This document shows positions 1-11,517 of a stretch of 64,000 nt of DNA, in pieces; the first letter of the stretch is position 1, and the number at the start of each line of letters is the position of its first letter. Origin of the DNA: Bryopsis sp. KO-2023 (taxonomy: Eukaryota; Chlorophyta; Ulvophyceae; Bryopsidales; Bryopsidaceae); the NCBI GenBank assembly GCA_030272585.1, contig BSYQ01000004.1, positions 372,001-436,000 on the forward strand. The letters run 5' to 3'. Position numbers and translations under genes: made by a program. The notes under the pieces are model-generated. The model was given only the letters and a program-made list of their open reading frames with translations. It did not search any database and was not told the origin of the DNA.

Positions 1-378
1 TCTTTTGTATGTGTGTTCTCCTGGCCAGCCACTGATCTTGATGTGGAAAATCAGGAAGGGAGGTGGTAGACCCCACTCTTTTTGCTTCTTGTTTGTTTGC
101 TTTTTGGTTAAAGTATCCGCTCCAGGACGCAAATCTGATGCATCCAGCCCACAATGCAAGTTTAACCCCCCCCCTTGCAATTGATAACCCGAATTCCATG
201 CTACCCTCAGTCAAATTTCACAAACATACCCATGTGGTGATTTTGGCAAAGGCCTTCCCCCCCCCCCCAAAAAAAAAACGCTTTTTCATTTCAAAAGAAT
301 AGAAGCAGCCATTGAAATAATCCTTTCATAACTGTAACTCTTCTCGGAGCCTGAGTTTTTGGAGTTTCTGTGGAACAG

Positions 379-602
379 TCGATGATGATGAAATGGAGGA
401 TATTGACAAGCTGGTCACCCCAAAGAAGAAGAAAAAGAAGTCCAAAAAGCCGGCGGACACGCCTATCAGCAATGGAGGCACTGAATTGGAGGAAATTTTG
501 ACCACCCCGGAAGTCAGTGCCAAAAAGAGCAAGAAGAAAAGAAAAGGGGAGGAGGAAAGCGGGATGGACAAGAAGAAAAAGAAAAAGAGAAAAGTAGATT
601 AG
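379..602 (+). CDS. C-terminal exon of a nuclear/nucleolar-type protein with lysine-rich tail (partial)
   Basis: The last exon of a gene that starts left of the window. It probably begins at 379 after a CAG acceptor (376-378) and runs to a TAG at 600-602. It encodes an acidic start (DDDEMEDID) and then alternating lysine blocks (KKKKKKSKK, KKSKKKRK, KKKKKKRK) with short Ser/Thr/Glu spacers. Such tails are typical of nucleolar proteins (NOP56/NOP58, dyskerin/CBF5 and others) and act as nucleolar or nuclear localisation signals, but the tail alone does not identify the family. No upstream exon can be placed with confidence: a short pyrimidine-rich stretch ending in CAG at 26-28 could be another acceptor. 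The antisense reading frame over the same bases is a shadow. Confidence 0.55.
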
Positions 603-845
603 AAAAACAGGGATATTCTGTCGATATGCTTTTTCATGGCTCTCTTTTGCTTATTTTTCCTTTGTGACTTCTTTGTTTATCTTCAAGTGTATTCATCCAT
701 TCACAAATGGCAGAAAGAAAATACAGAACAAATATAGGGGGTATTGGCCATCGTTCCTCTGGGTTGAATCGATGCAGGACTTTAGGCGCTAAGAAGAGAT
801 AGTTTTTTTGTTTGTTTTCTTTGGGGGGTGGGGGGAGGGGAGGGG
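603..845. other. Intergenic, no gene seen
   Basis: Probable 3' UTR of the lysine-tail gene, then non-coding sequence up to repeat copy A. A G-rich run lies near 823-845. Confidence 0.5.
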
Positions 846-2693
846 AATGCTTGGCTGCCTTTTGGTTTCGGGTTTTTGTAATCTGTGATAGAGACCTCGC
901 TCCTGCCTCACTTATTGTATTTATTTACCCCCCCCCCCCCCCACCTCGATTCAGATCCCAGAAATACCATTTGTCCCAATTGCTCCCGATGATTGCACCC
1001 AGGAGGGTTGGGTTGATACAGCAGTCGTACTGTATCTTCTGGGTCACACAACTCCAGTCTGACATATGACCAACAACAACAATCCTTGTCGGATCCCATC
1101 CATCAGTCAAGCTACGGATACACAGAGTGGAGGTGCAAGGAAATATCGCTGATTCTTATTACTCCAGTTTCCCCCGTTGATAGAGTGCGCAGCAATGTCG
1201 CCGACGATAGAAAGACCCAGCTCCCTGGTGGAGATAGCGCCCCCAGCGAGCTCCAACCCTTACCCTGAAGGTTTGTACTGCTGCGTCCTCTTTTTCTGGC
1301 ATGCGAGGTTTATATGCTTGCATCCCCAGTCTCTTTCCTTGCTCACCACCCCGAACGGGATGAAGTGCTTAGAACTGCCCGTCTCGTTTTACGGAAGAGT
1401 GCGTTTGCTTAAGCATTCTGTTCTGCCCGATGTTGAGGAGGTTTTAGACTTTGAATGTCAGAGCTATCAACACTACCCAAGAATAATTCTTGGATTTTTC
1501 TGTAGGATATATGTGTGATAAAACCGTCCAGAGTGATACTTGGAGTCAGCCTAGTTGTGAAGTCGAGTGTCTTTCACCCAGGAAATTTGTTGTGCCCTGT
1601 ATTGTTGGAGATGACAGACATTGGAAAGGGATGGCTTCATGTTTTCCAGCCTTGTACACCAGACATTCAATTATAACCTTCTTAGCAGACTTGCAAATGG
1701 TATTGAAAATGATACTGGCATGTTCCTGGAGATAATTGGATGTGTGCTATGTAGGGAAGGAGCCCGGGGGCTAGCACTGCATAGCGTAGCGTAGGATATC
1801 CTGGAAATGGAATAGCACTGGCCTGGGATCAACACTGCATGGCAGTCACCAGCAGGTAACAAACTCTGCACATCTCATTCTGGCCGCGACAAGAAGGGAT
1901 GCTTTTTATATGGTGGATTTCTTACAATTTGGTGAACAGTAAAAACATATGCCTGAATGGGGACACATTGAATGCTGTGGGGATATTTCTTTTGCTGTTT
2001 TCTAAGCAGGTGATATGTTTTCTGATGTTTTCTTGCTTCTTTCATTCATTGTTTCAGACCCAGCCAGGATAGACTTAGGACGCCCAGCCAACCCCGGTTT
2101 TAGAAGAACAGCCCAGTTAGACCTGCAGCATAGAAGCCTTCCCTGAGCCACCCCTGACAACTGCATCCAGCGGCGACTGGACACGCATGACACCACCCCT
2201 AGGTGATCGGCGAGGCAAGTGGGGGAATATATGGAGCAGGTTCCTTGTGAGCAACATCCGAGGCGCCCCCGGCCACAGCACCACAGAGGTTGAGGAGCCC
2301 CAGGAACAAGCAAGCGCACCGAAATGGGAGGCCTGGTGGGGACTGCTGGCAGGAAAGGAGTGGTGGAAAATTTGGCCAGCAGGAACCCCAGTGGCAAGGG
2401 CTGAGTTTGCCAGCCGAGGGAGTCCTGACTCTGGAGGGAGACCTCAGGTGTGGGGCAGCCACACATCGGACTTGCTGCTGGAACTGCTGAGGATGGGATG
2501 CTGACCCTGGTGGCAAGGGGTGGTGGTGCCAACAAAGCGCCAAACAGTGTTTCGAGGGGGTGGCCGGGAAGGATATAGTACCTGCAGAAGGGATAGAGAA
2601 GCTGGGGTAGTAGTGGGGGACATAGCACGGGGTCGGGTCCCGAGGAATCGGAGCATCCAGGCTGGCGTCGAAGGGAGTTTTTTTTTTTCCTGG

Positions 2694-2712
2694 GGGATGG
2701 TGACAGCATCCC
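2694..2712 (+). ncRNA. Hairpin upstream of the tRNA-like block, copy A
   Basis: GGGATG and CATCCC pair around a 7-nt loop (GTGACAG). In copy C the equivalent hairpin is a perfect 12-bp stem with loop GTGGCAG (13041-13071), so loop length and position are kept. It lies 37 nt before the tRNA-like fold. Confidence 0.4.
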
Positions 2713-2749
2713 TTAAGGTTTTCTTTCTCCTCATTCTTAAAAAAGAAAA

Positions 2750-2800
2750 AAGGCATTGTCAAATAGGGACAATCTTGGGGGTTCGATCCCCTCGTGCCTT
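2750..2800 (+). ncRNA. D-armless tRNA-like fold, copy A
   Basis: Fifty-one bases fold like a tRNA without a D arm. The acceptor is AAGGCAT paired with GTGCCTT (7 bp, one G-U). The anticodon-like arm is TGTC/GACA with a 7-nt loop (AAATAGG). The variable loop has 5 nt. The T arm is GGGGG/CCCTC with the canonical 7-nt loop TTCGATC, which also matches the Pol III B box (GGTTCGATCC). The discriminator position is G2801, and CCA is not encoded. The same 51 bases recur in copies B and C. This may be the tRNA-related end of a SINE rather than a working tRNA. Confidence 0.5.
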
Positions 2801-3226
2801 GTTGGTCCAGCAGTATAATCCTGATTTCCCAGGAACCGAAATTCAAACTGTAACCTGATGTTGTTGCGATCTCTCCTCAGAAAACATTGTCAACAGAGTA
2901 TATCTTTTGTTCAACAGGGGTCAGGCAACATCATCCACATCTGTCATCCTTTGGACCATTTTTGAATGGATGTGAGGTGAGGCCGCGCCTGCTCCGCCAC
3001 TTTGGCTCGGGTGCATTCCTCCTGCAAGGATTTGTAATTGCTGCTGTTCCATGCCAGTGCAAGCATTTCGCAAAAACATGTTCTTCTCAGGATTGCAAAC
3101 TGGCTTGGAAACCATCAAGGTACGAGTTCATTTGCAATGTTCAGTAGCGATCTAGCTGGGATTTCATGCCCAGCTGGTTTGGCCGGTTTTTACATTGACA
3201 TCCAAAATTTTGATGAACAGCCAATG

Positions 3227-3853
3227 ACCTGTTATCGTGTACTGGCCTAATAATGGTGGATGAATCGACCACCAAACTTGAAAGGGGGTGTTTTTGAGTT
3301 TGCAGCTTTTTTTGCTTCAGAATGTTGCACAAGAAATTCCAAGTGCTGCAGGGCTTCAATACAATTTCTGTCCGTTATACTGTTTTTACTCAGCTGCAAA
3401 AAGCAACAGCTAGTCAAACGTTCTTCAGAACCTGAAGGGAACCCAGACCACTGGACATTTTGTTGATAGTTTTTACAAAATTTTTGATTTCATCCAGTTT
3501 ATACACTCTAACAGTCTCCTCATAGTTCTCCAATAATAATAAAAAAAGCCCAGCAAAAAAAAACGGAATGCCCCTCCCCCCCACAAAATCAGCAACCAGC
3601 CCCCACAAAACTAGCAACCAGCTTCAAAATCTGTCTTAACCAAAACCATTCCGTAAGAAGATGGGTCCATCTGCACAAAATTGGACCTTAAATTCTTCAC
3701 ATGCACAGAGACCTCGTGCTACAAAAGATCTAAGTATTAATTTTATGATCAAATAACAAAACACTCCCAGGATTCATTCATAATTGTCTCCATAATGGAG
3801 ATACTCTTTCACATATTCTCTTGCTCATTCTTAGCAATGAAAACAAGTGTGTG
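3227..3853. other. Intergenic between repeat A and PPDK 3' end
   Basis: No supported gene. Sequence next to 3853 should be the 3' UTR of PPDK (minus strand). A run of C and A tracts lies near 3535-3600. Confidence 0.5.
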
Positions 3854-6800
3854 TTAATTGGAGCTCTTGATGGCAGCTTGGGCAGCCGCCAGTCGGGCAA
3901 TGGGAACACGAAGGGGCGAACAAGACACATACTTCAAACCCACTTCATGGAAGAATGCCACCGACTTCGGGTCCCCCCCATGCTCACCACAAATGCCCAA
4001 CTCGATGTCAGGTCGAGTCTTCCTTCCACGCTCGATGGCAATCTTGACAAGCTCACCAACACCTTCAGTGTCGATTTCCTTGAACGGATGGGCAGCCAGA
4101 ACACCCGATTTCACATACATCGGCAGGAACTTGGCCTCTGCATCATCTCTGCTGTACCCAAAGGTCATTTGAGTAAGATCATTCGTCCCGAACGAGAAGA
4201 ATTCGGCAGTTTCTGCAAGCTTATCCGCTTGGAGGGCCCCTCGAGGAATCTCGATCATCGTTCCAACCTTGTAGTCCACATTGGTGCCCGTCTTGGCCAT
4301 CACCTCTTTCGCAACTCTCCTGATCACATCAGCTTGTCTTTTCAACTCTTCCACATGACCCACCAGCGGCACCATGATGTGAGGATGAGGACGGATTCCC
4401 TTCTTAGACACGTTTCCGGCAGCCTCGATGATCGCAGCCACTTGGATGGCAGTGATGTCAGGGTGAATGATGCCCAAACGGCATCCTCTGAAACCCATCA
4501 TAGGGTTGGACTCGTTCAAACCTTCGATCTTGCCTTTGACGACCGATGAATCCACCTTCAATTCACCGGCCAGCTTGTTGACCAAGTTGCTCAGAGCTTC
4601 ACCCTCGTGTGGCAAAAACTCGTGGAGGGGAGGATCCAAGAGTCGGACAGTCACAGGCTTCCCATCCATTGCAGTGAAGATGCCTTCGAAATCTTGCGTT
4701 TGGTATCCCTTCAGCTCTTCCAAAGCCTCATTCCTGAAAAATATACAGCACAGCCAATGTCACCTAAAACAAAACAGGGGTTCATAGAGAAACTGTGCCC
4801 AGTGCAATTTCCGGACATCTGGCATATCACCATCAACTAGGTCCAAATTGAATGTGCTGAACATTGAACAACTCCAGAATGTCAGGGGAAATCCACTCAC
4901 TTTCCAGGGGCATCAAGCTCGACAGCTCCAATCATCCTTCTGACAGCAGCAATTCTTGCAGGGGTGCTGAAAAACATGTGCTCTGTCCTCACCAAACCAA
5001 TACCTTCTGCCCCATTCTGGATTGCCACTTCCGCATCCTCGGGGGTATCGGCATTTGTCAGCACTCCCAGGGTCCTGTACTTATCCACCCAAACCATGAA
5101 GGTGGCAAGGTTCCCTGAAAGCTCTGGTGGTTTCAGGGCTTGCTTTCCACTGATGACTTCCCCAGAAGTTCCATTCAAACTGAGCCAATCACCCTCCTTG
5201 ATCTCAGTGGTCCCATTCTTCCCGTCGACCTTCAAAACCTTTCCGGAATTGTTGATCTGGAGCTCCTCACAGCCACAAACACAGGGCTTCCCCCAACCAC
5301 GGGCAACGACAGCTGCATGGGAGGTCATTCCACCACGAGCAGTCAGGATACCCTCTGCAGCGTGCATTCCGCCCACATCTTCCGGGGAGGTCTCCATTCG
5401 AATCAGAATGACTTTCTTGCCAGCTTCTTTCCATTCTTCAGCATCCACAGCATTGAACACAGCCATGCCGACAGCAGCACCTATAAAAACCCCAGAAATG
5501 CTTCTAACAACAACAAACTAACTACCTAAATAATTAATAATTAATACATAAATACATAAATAAATAATAAAATTGAACTCAAATAAACTCGTAAAAAAAG
5601 AAGAGAGATGATCTTACTCAGCGCACTCCAGAGTCAATGATATCTACCTGGAGATGCAGCAAGGCCATTTGCAAAGACATGCTTCTTATAGACCTTCTCA
5701 TCCTCGAACTGAGGGTGGAGCAATTGATCAAGATGGGTCGGTTCCACCATCAAGATGGCTTTCTTATCATCGATGACTTCCTCGGCGACCAAATCCACAG
5801 CTATCTGGAGGGCAGCCTGCCCAGTCCTCTTTCCATTCCTCGTTTGCAACATAAACAGCTCTCCATCCTGGACGGTGAACTCGATATCCTGCATATCTTT
5901 GAAGTACTTCTCCAACAGATTCTTGGTCTCCACCAGCTCCGTGTAGACCTTGGGGAATTGCTTTTCAAGTTCGGCAATTTTGGCGGGGGTTCGAATCCCA
6001 GCCACAACATCCTCTCCTTGGGCATTCACGAGGTATTCGCCAAAGAACTCCTTGTTTCCGTCAGCAGGGTTCCTTGTGAAGCACACCCCAGTGCCGGAAT
6101 TGTCGTTGAAGTTTCCGTAGACCATAGATTGAACATTGACAGCAGTCCCAATCAAACCGGTGATGTTGTTGATCTCCCGATATTTGACTGCACGGCCCAC
6201 GTTCCAAGATCTGCAAACACCAGATTTCCCTGATCTTTAAAACACCCAAAGACTGACAAATTTTGCGTGAATCCCAGGTAAGATTATTGAGCTGAGTGAT
6301 ATCGATCCAAAGATCTCATGCACAGATGTCAATAAATCGAAAGATCACTTGCAAGGAGAAGAAATTGTGAACCATATATCAAGTTTTAAATCATCCATTA
6401 CCCAAAGACAGCATCGATTCCAGCTTTGAGCTGATCATTGGGGTCCTGAGGCAGCTCTTTTCCGTGCTTCGTGTAGATCGCTTTGAAATCGACGATCAGA
6501 TCGGCCAAATCTTGGGCAGTCAGCTCCACGTCGAATTTCGCGCCGCGGGCAGATTTCTTTTTCTCGATGGCCTCCTCGAAATCGTGGTGAGGGAGCCCGA
6601 GAACGACATCCCCAAACATTGCCAAAAGCCGACGGTAGCAATCGTTCGCAAATCGATCGCCAGAAGTTTTGGCAATCGTCTTAACAATCTCGTCGTTACA
6701 CCCAACATTGAGCACGGTGTCCATCATTCCAGGCATCGACACCGCAGCCCCCGATCGAACAGACACGAGCAGCGGATTGTTCACATCGCCGAATTTGGCG

Positions 6801-7370
6801 CCACGCGCGTCCTCGATAACTTTCATGCCTTCAACGACCTCCTCCCATAGACCATCAGGGAGTCGACCTGTCAAACACACCAAACGCTAAAACCCAGCAT
6901 TTCACATACGGAATGCCGGCCGCCACCTGTGATCACCAGAGATCGACTCATCCCCTGGTTTTGGGAAACTCACCGACGCGATTGTACTCGGCGCAACTGG
7001 CGGTTGTGATGGTGAGACCAGCTGGAACGTTGAGACCGATCCTTGCCATCTCGCACAGGTTGGCACCTTTGCCTCCGAGCTGCAACAGAAAACAGCATTT
7101 TTTAAACACCCTGTCCAGTCCGTTGGTAGATACAGCCGACTCCTCAGACAAAAGCTCTGTTGTCTAGCGCGCACCAGTTCCTTCATGTCCTTGCGTCCGG
7201 AGGATTGTCCTTTACGGAACGTGAAGACGCGTTTAACCTGCAGAGGGCAGCCATTTGGTTTCATCCATATCCAGGCGAGTCGTTGGACAAGAGAGAGAGC
7301 AGGAAAGCAGAGATTGACAGAGATGCCTTACGCTGCCTCCATTGAGCTTTTCTGGCGTGCTGCTATCCAT
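3854..7370 (-). CDS. PPDK: Pyruvate, phosphate dikinase
   Basis: Seven exons on the minus strand: 7370-7332, 7237-7175, 7079-6974, 6867-6402, 6210-5648, 5480-4901, 4733-3854. All phases close, giving 898 residues. PPDK interconverts pyruvate + ATP + Pi and PEP + AMP + PPi through a phospho-histidine. The N-terminal nucleotide-binding domain starts with [11 protein letters not shown]. The swivelling phospho-His domain carries [10 protein letters not shown] (His about residue 467, preceded by the Thr-Ser pair phosphorylated in plant enzymes). The C-terminal TIM barrel has FGTNDLTQ and the catalytic-Cys motif [10 protein letters not shown] (Cys about 854). The start ATG at 7370 has good context (ACCATGG) and begins [13 protein letters not shown], with no obvious plastid transit peptide, so this is probably a cytosolic form. 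Length is near that of bacterial enzymes plus a short leader. Confidence 0.96.
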
Positions 7371-8317
7371 GGTTGGAACGGCGAAGTATCGACCTGACGT
7401 TGACGAGGGAAAGCTTACAAAAGTGCAAAGTAGTCTCGAAGGGGGTTTGCCTCGAGATCAAGCAGTGTCGCATCACAATATAAAACAGGATCTGAACTCG
7501 CAGGAGTCGCTTGAAAGGGCGCGGTCGAAAACAATAGAGCGCGCCAGCTGAGAGTTTAACGTCTCAAGGATTATCGCGCGCACTTAAAAAGAGAGTGAAC
7601 AGCAGGGACGAGAAGGACAGCAGGACGCGCCCTGCAAGGACAGCAGGATGGACTGCACGGACAGGGGTACTGTTCCACAGCTCTGCGCTTTGTGACGACT
7701 TTTTCGCTGTCCTCACCTCTGTGTTCAGACTGCGAAGGGGCCCGCGTCTGGCAAGCGAGGGAATAAGATCGAGCAAGAGTGGTTTGGATAGGTTTCGCGC
7801 GCGCCAAGACTTGTATGCGACGGATGATCCTCTGAGGTGACGTCCTGCGTTGGTCGCCAATCAAGGGACTGTCGCCTAGGTGCTGCCAGCTTGCATCGAC
7901 CTGTCTTTCCACATTTCATTGCTGGCATGGTGTGGGGGCCACGGGTGAAATTCCACGCTCAGAACTTCAGCATTGGAGGGGGGGGGGAAACAAGCAACAC
8001 ACACACAGCACAAAAACTTCAATGCAAAAGCATGGTCAGGGCCACCTGGGTTTATTCAAGTTGGGATGGTTGATTCTGGCGAAACCTCCGTTTTTTTCCT
8101 TCGGAATGGATCTGGGTGTAGTAATGGATAGGATGTGGTGGATCGTGTGCGTCCCCAGATCAGTCGTTGCTTACGTGGCGACGTACGCTGAAGTCGTCCC
8201 CACATGTCCAATAGAAGCAACACGCTAGCTGCACCCGCGGTGTTACACAACAGTGGGAGGAACTTCTGCTGCAAGAGATTGTCTAACTCCGAATCGCTGT
8301 CGAAACGGAAAAACAAC
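7371..8317. promoter_or_regulatory. Divergent intergenic region between PPDK and the alanine-rich gene
   Basis: 947 bp between two outward-facing start codons, so it should hold both promoters and 5' UTRs. No clear TATA box was found. Several GCGCG-containing stretches lie at 7530-7630 and 7795-7805. A G run followed by a CA-rich stretch lies near 7975-8010. Confidence 0.4.
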
Positions 8318-8671
8318 ATGGCCGATAAATTGACTGCCGAACAAGCTGAGCAGCTCTCCAGGATCGGCGCTGCCGCCGCTGGATCTGCCATAGCGAAAGG
8401 TCTGGACGAGGACGAGAAAGAGAAACCGGATATGAAAAAGATCAACGAGTTGGCGACCTTGGCCGCGAGCGCTGCAATCCAGAAGCATCTAGGCGAAGAG
8501 ACGGACGGCAACAAGGAGAAGGCCGCGGATATCGCGAGGGCAGTGGCTTCCTCGGCGATCTCCCGGGGTTTGGCCCAGGAATCCAGGGACGAAAGGGCGT
8601 TTATGAGGGTCGAATCTATCGCGAAAGAAGCCGCTGTCGCTGCGATGAACATGGGAGTGGGGGAAACTTGA
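8318..8671 (+). CDS. Alanine-rich protein with four internal helical repeats, unknown function
   Basis: Single exon, 117 residues. The ATG at 8318 was chosen because it follows AACAAC and begins MADKLTAEQ. The frame is open upstream to at least 8204 but that part is not protein-like. The protein is four copies of a roughly 20-residue alanine-rich helix, each built as hxxIxxxAAxxAIxxGL: AEQLSRIGAAAAGSAIAKGL, INELATLAASAAIQKHL, AADIARAVASSAISRGL and VESIAKEAAVAAMNMGV. Charged linkers (DEDEKEKPD, ETDGNKEK, ESRDERAFMR) separate them. No signal peptide or membrane segment. The pattern recalls seed-maturation (SMP/LEA-like) repeats, but I do not recognise a family. The codon-position pattern and G+C above the flanks support a real gene. 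Confidence 0.7.
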   Translation: MADKLTAEQAEQLSRIGAAAAGSAIAKGLDEDEKEKPDMKKINELATLAASAAIQKHLGEETDGNKEKAADIARAVASSAISRGLAQESRDERAFMRVESIAKEAAVAAMNMGVGET

Positions 8672-10120
8672 GTGTGCAGGGTCCTGAAGGTTTATCGACG
8701 ACTTCAGAACGGTAAGAAGCATGGGTCGGGCGTTAACTTTCCACACCCGTGTCGATACGAGTCGGGTTCCGAGAGGGTCCTTGATCGAGTGCTTGAACGT
8801 TTCTGGTTGTGGTTAGGTTGGGAGGGCGGGTGTCGGTCGTGGTGCATGTCTGGGGGGAAAGTGAAAGATCCGACCGGGAGGGGTGGTATAGTTGGTACAG
8901 GTGAATTCCACAGTGCCGGCCGTGCTGTGGATGTCACTACACTATTAGTCATGCAAACCTCATGATTGATCTCTTCCCAAGTCCAAAACTGGAAAGAGAG
9001 TATTCTGTGGGCTGGGGTCTGTCTGGAAATTGGATTGTGAGCATTTCACGAAGGGGGTTTGTGTTGGTGTAACCAATCTTGAATTCGATTCAGTTCAATT
9101 CAAGAGGTGGTTTTTTGAGCTGTTGTTGATTCGCACGACTTGCAGGTGTTGGGTGGTGGAAAATCTGCCGGAAAAAAAAGCATCTGTGAGATGCACCCCA
9201 CATATATTGGGCCAGCTGGGTTGTGGCTCTTTTTTGGTCAGCTGCTGAAACGCTAGCTTTTGGTGCGATGGTCGGGAGGAGAGGTCATCGCTTTATTTGT
9301 TTTGACCCAGGGAGATTTTTGGTTTCTTTGGTTTTGTATTGTCCGTGGATGGGTTCTATCCTTGCCCTAGTATATTGTTTTTGGCATTGGTTTTGTATCG
9401 GTTTGCAAGGGAATGTGTGTAGCTAGATGACGAATGAGCCCAACACTGGGAGGATTGAATCATTAACTGATTGGCTGATGTGAAATTCATTTTAGCCATG
9501 ATACAACGCAATTTTGTAGTGTACGCATGTAATTTCATGGCTGCTGCGGCTGGGAGATGCAGTGGTGAAATTGGTGTTGAGAGTGCTGTTACTCTGTGTG
9601 TCTTGACTGATTGGTGTTTGAATTCAATTTCCTTCTCATGATTAATTTTTCCACCTGAAAGTAGTTCAGGACTGAACAGAATTTCCCAAGTTTGATGAAA
9701 ATATCATGCTGCAATTTCTTATTTGTTCAACCGTCCTCTCCCATCTCTCTGAAAAAAATATCGAATGCACAGGCAAAGGACGCTTCATGCTTAAAGCGAC
9801 ACATTCAATGATGACTGCTCCCACTGTGAGTGGATTCATATGCATGATAAGGCAGAATGCATGGAGGATAGAGCATGCAGGTTGATAAAGCATCCATGCT
9901 AAAACTACTGAACCATCTGCGCACCTCCCACCCACAATATCACTATTTATGAGGCACTGGCATCTTTTGTCATATAAAGATTACAACGCTCTTCACCCAC
10001 ATTGATGATACAACATCAAGCACTATTGCTACATGCTACGAACACAAAATCGATCAAATCCTTCCATTTTCTTCTCGCACGAAAAAACAAAAACAAAAAC
10101 ACAACCACAAAACTGAGCCC
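8672..10120. other. Intergenic, no gene seen
   Basis: Short overlapping open frames only; none resembles a protein. It holds the 3' UTRs of the flanking convergent genes. Confidence 0.5.
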
Positions 10121-11517
10121 TCAGTTGGGTGCGAATCTGGTGATAACTCCATCAGTGAAGATGTTGTTGTTGGCGGGGTCGGCAATGTGTGCTGCCCAAT
10201 TCTCAACTGGCCCCTTTCCAGTGACGATGGCTTGCACGAAATATCCAAACATGGAGAACATGGCGAGTCTCCCATTCTTGATCTCCTTGACCTTGAGCTC
10301 AGAGAAAGTGTCAGGGTCAGCAGCAAAGTTGAATGGATCGAAAGCCTCTCCTGGGTACAAGGTGTCCTCGGGCTCTCCCAATGGACCACCACTGCATCTG
10401 TAGCCCTCGCACAAGCTCATCAAAACAGCCTACAAAAGACATCAGTCGGGAACAATGAGTCCAGAAAGAAAACACCAGCAGCACACAGCAGAGATCGACA
10501 TGCATCGAACCCAGGATTTCCTCCTCTTGTTTCTTTTACTTGTGACCTTGGTCAGGAGAACTCGCTTTTTGGGGGGTCAATCAATAGGGGAGGGGTTGCT
10601 TTTTTTGAGGTGAATCAATCGGGGAGGGGTTGTGCCGCCCATTAGACGTCCATTAGATGACTCACCTGGATACCACAGATCGCCAAAATGGATTGGGCAT
10701 GAACGAAGTTGGGGTTGCCCAAGTAATCGATGCCACCATCGGAAAAGATTTGCGAACCGGCGCTGAACCACACAGGGGTTGGGAGATCCACGTTTCCATA
10801 CTTGGAGAGGAGCTCAGGGGTCAAGCATCCAACGGTGCCCAACATCGCCCAGCGAGAGTGGATCACCTCCAGTTCGCGATTTTGCTTGAACATCTCGGGA
10901 TCGGCCGACAATCCTGCGGTGTCCCAGCCATAGTCGCCTGGGAATTCACCAGTCAAGTAGTCGGGCACATCCCCACCGGAGTAAGGTCCTGTACGCGCAA
11001 GGATTCAGCAAGTTTTAAAACAGCTGGAAAAGATACGATCAAGTTCTGCGAATCGCCAGAAAAGAGCAACACAGAATGATTGGAAACTCCGGGTCCGACA
11101 TCCTCACCCAGCCACAAGGCGCGATTGGGGCCATACCACTCGGTAGCAGCTTTCGTGACATGGCGAGACGCCTACAGAACAGCACCACACCGAGTCGATC
11201 AGAAGCCACCAGCAACCCTCGACCAAACCAGTCTTTCAAAGCTCACAAGGGAATCGGATCTATTCTGAGACGACCGAGCAAAACCGTCGCTTGAATCCAA
11301 CCGAACAGGATGTTCGATAGCCACGACGTCGCAGAGATACCCATTTCGATACGATAACTGGAACAAACCCAAGCGAAGTCCCCCGTGGGGTGGAGGTGCA
11401 GAAAAAAAACACAGAATCCCGAGGATAGTGCTATTCCGTGATCAGCACCTTTCCGCGCACTGCTGGAGTTTGCACAGGGGCTCCGACGAGAGACGTTGCC
11501 ATCATGGTAGAAGCCAT
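10121..11517 (-). CDS. LHCB: LHCII chlorophyll a/b-binding protein
   Basis: Four exons on the minus strand: 11517-11449, 11171-11108, 10988-10666, 10429-10121; 254 residues, the usual LHCII length. Exon 1 encodes a plastid transit peptide rich in Ser, Thr and Ala ([20 protein letters not shown]). The mature start contains WYGPNR (residues 35-40), the trimerisation motif WYxxxR of major LHCII. Then follow [20 protein letters not shown], helix B ([13 protein letters not shown]), the helix C region ([21 protein letters not shown]) and helix A ([19 protein letters not shown]) with its Glu/Asn/Arg chlorophyll and ion-pair residues. It sits in the thylakoid membrane and feeds photosystem II. Whether it is LHCB1, 2 or 3 cannot be told here. 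Codons are more GC-rich than the flanks, as expected of a highly expressed gene. Confidence 0.97.

Larger units (their letters stand above)
846..3226 (+). repeat. Dispersed repeat, copy A (2.4 kb)
   Basis: This segment is homologous over its whole length to 27547-29945 on the opposite strand (copy B). The part from about 2055 to 2804 is also homologous to 12407-13155 (copy C). Open frames in A and B are shifted against each other and do not agree as proteins, and no transposase or reverse transcriptase motif is seen, so it looks non-autonomous or decayed. Its ends carry weakly similar inverted motifs (TTGGCTG..TTTTGG near 851-865; its complement near 3200-3225), which could be remnants of terminal inverted repeats. 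The A/C homology stops just after the tRNA-like block at 2750-2800. Confidence 0.75.

Noticed and set aside
1086..1735. Overlapping frames matching 29064-29713 (minus)
   Set aside because: They match because they lie in repeats A and B; stops and frameshifts differ between copies, so no conserved coding is shown.
2002..2846. Two long minus-strand frames in repeat A (235 and 215 codons)
   Set aside because: The matching region in copy B is frameshifted and the proteins do not agree; low-complexity Pro/Ser/Leu sequence.
5984..6000. B-box-like GGGGTTCGAATCCC, possible tRNA
   Set aside because: Within a conserved PPDK exon; no cloverleaf around it.
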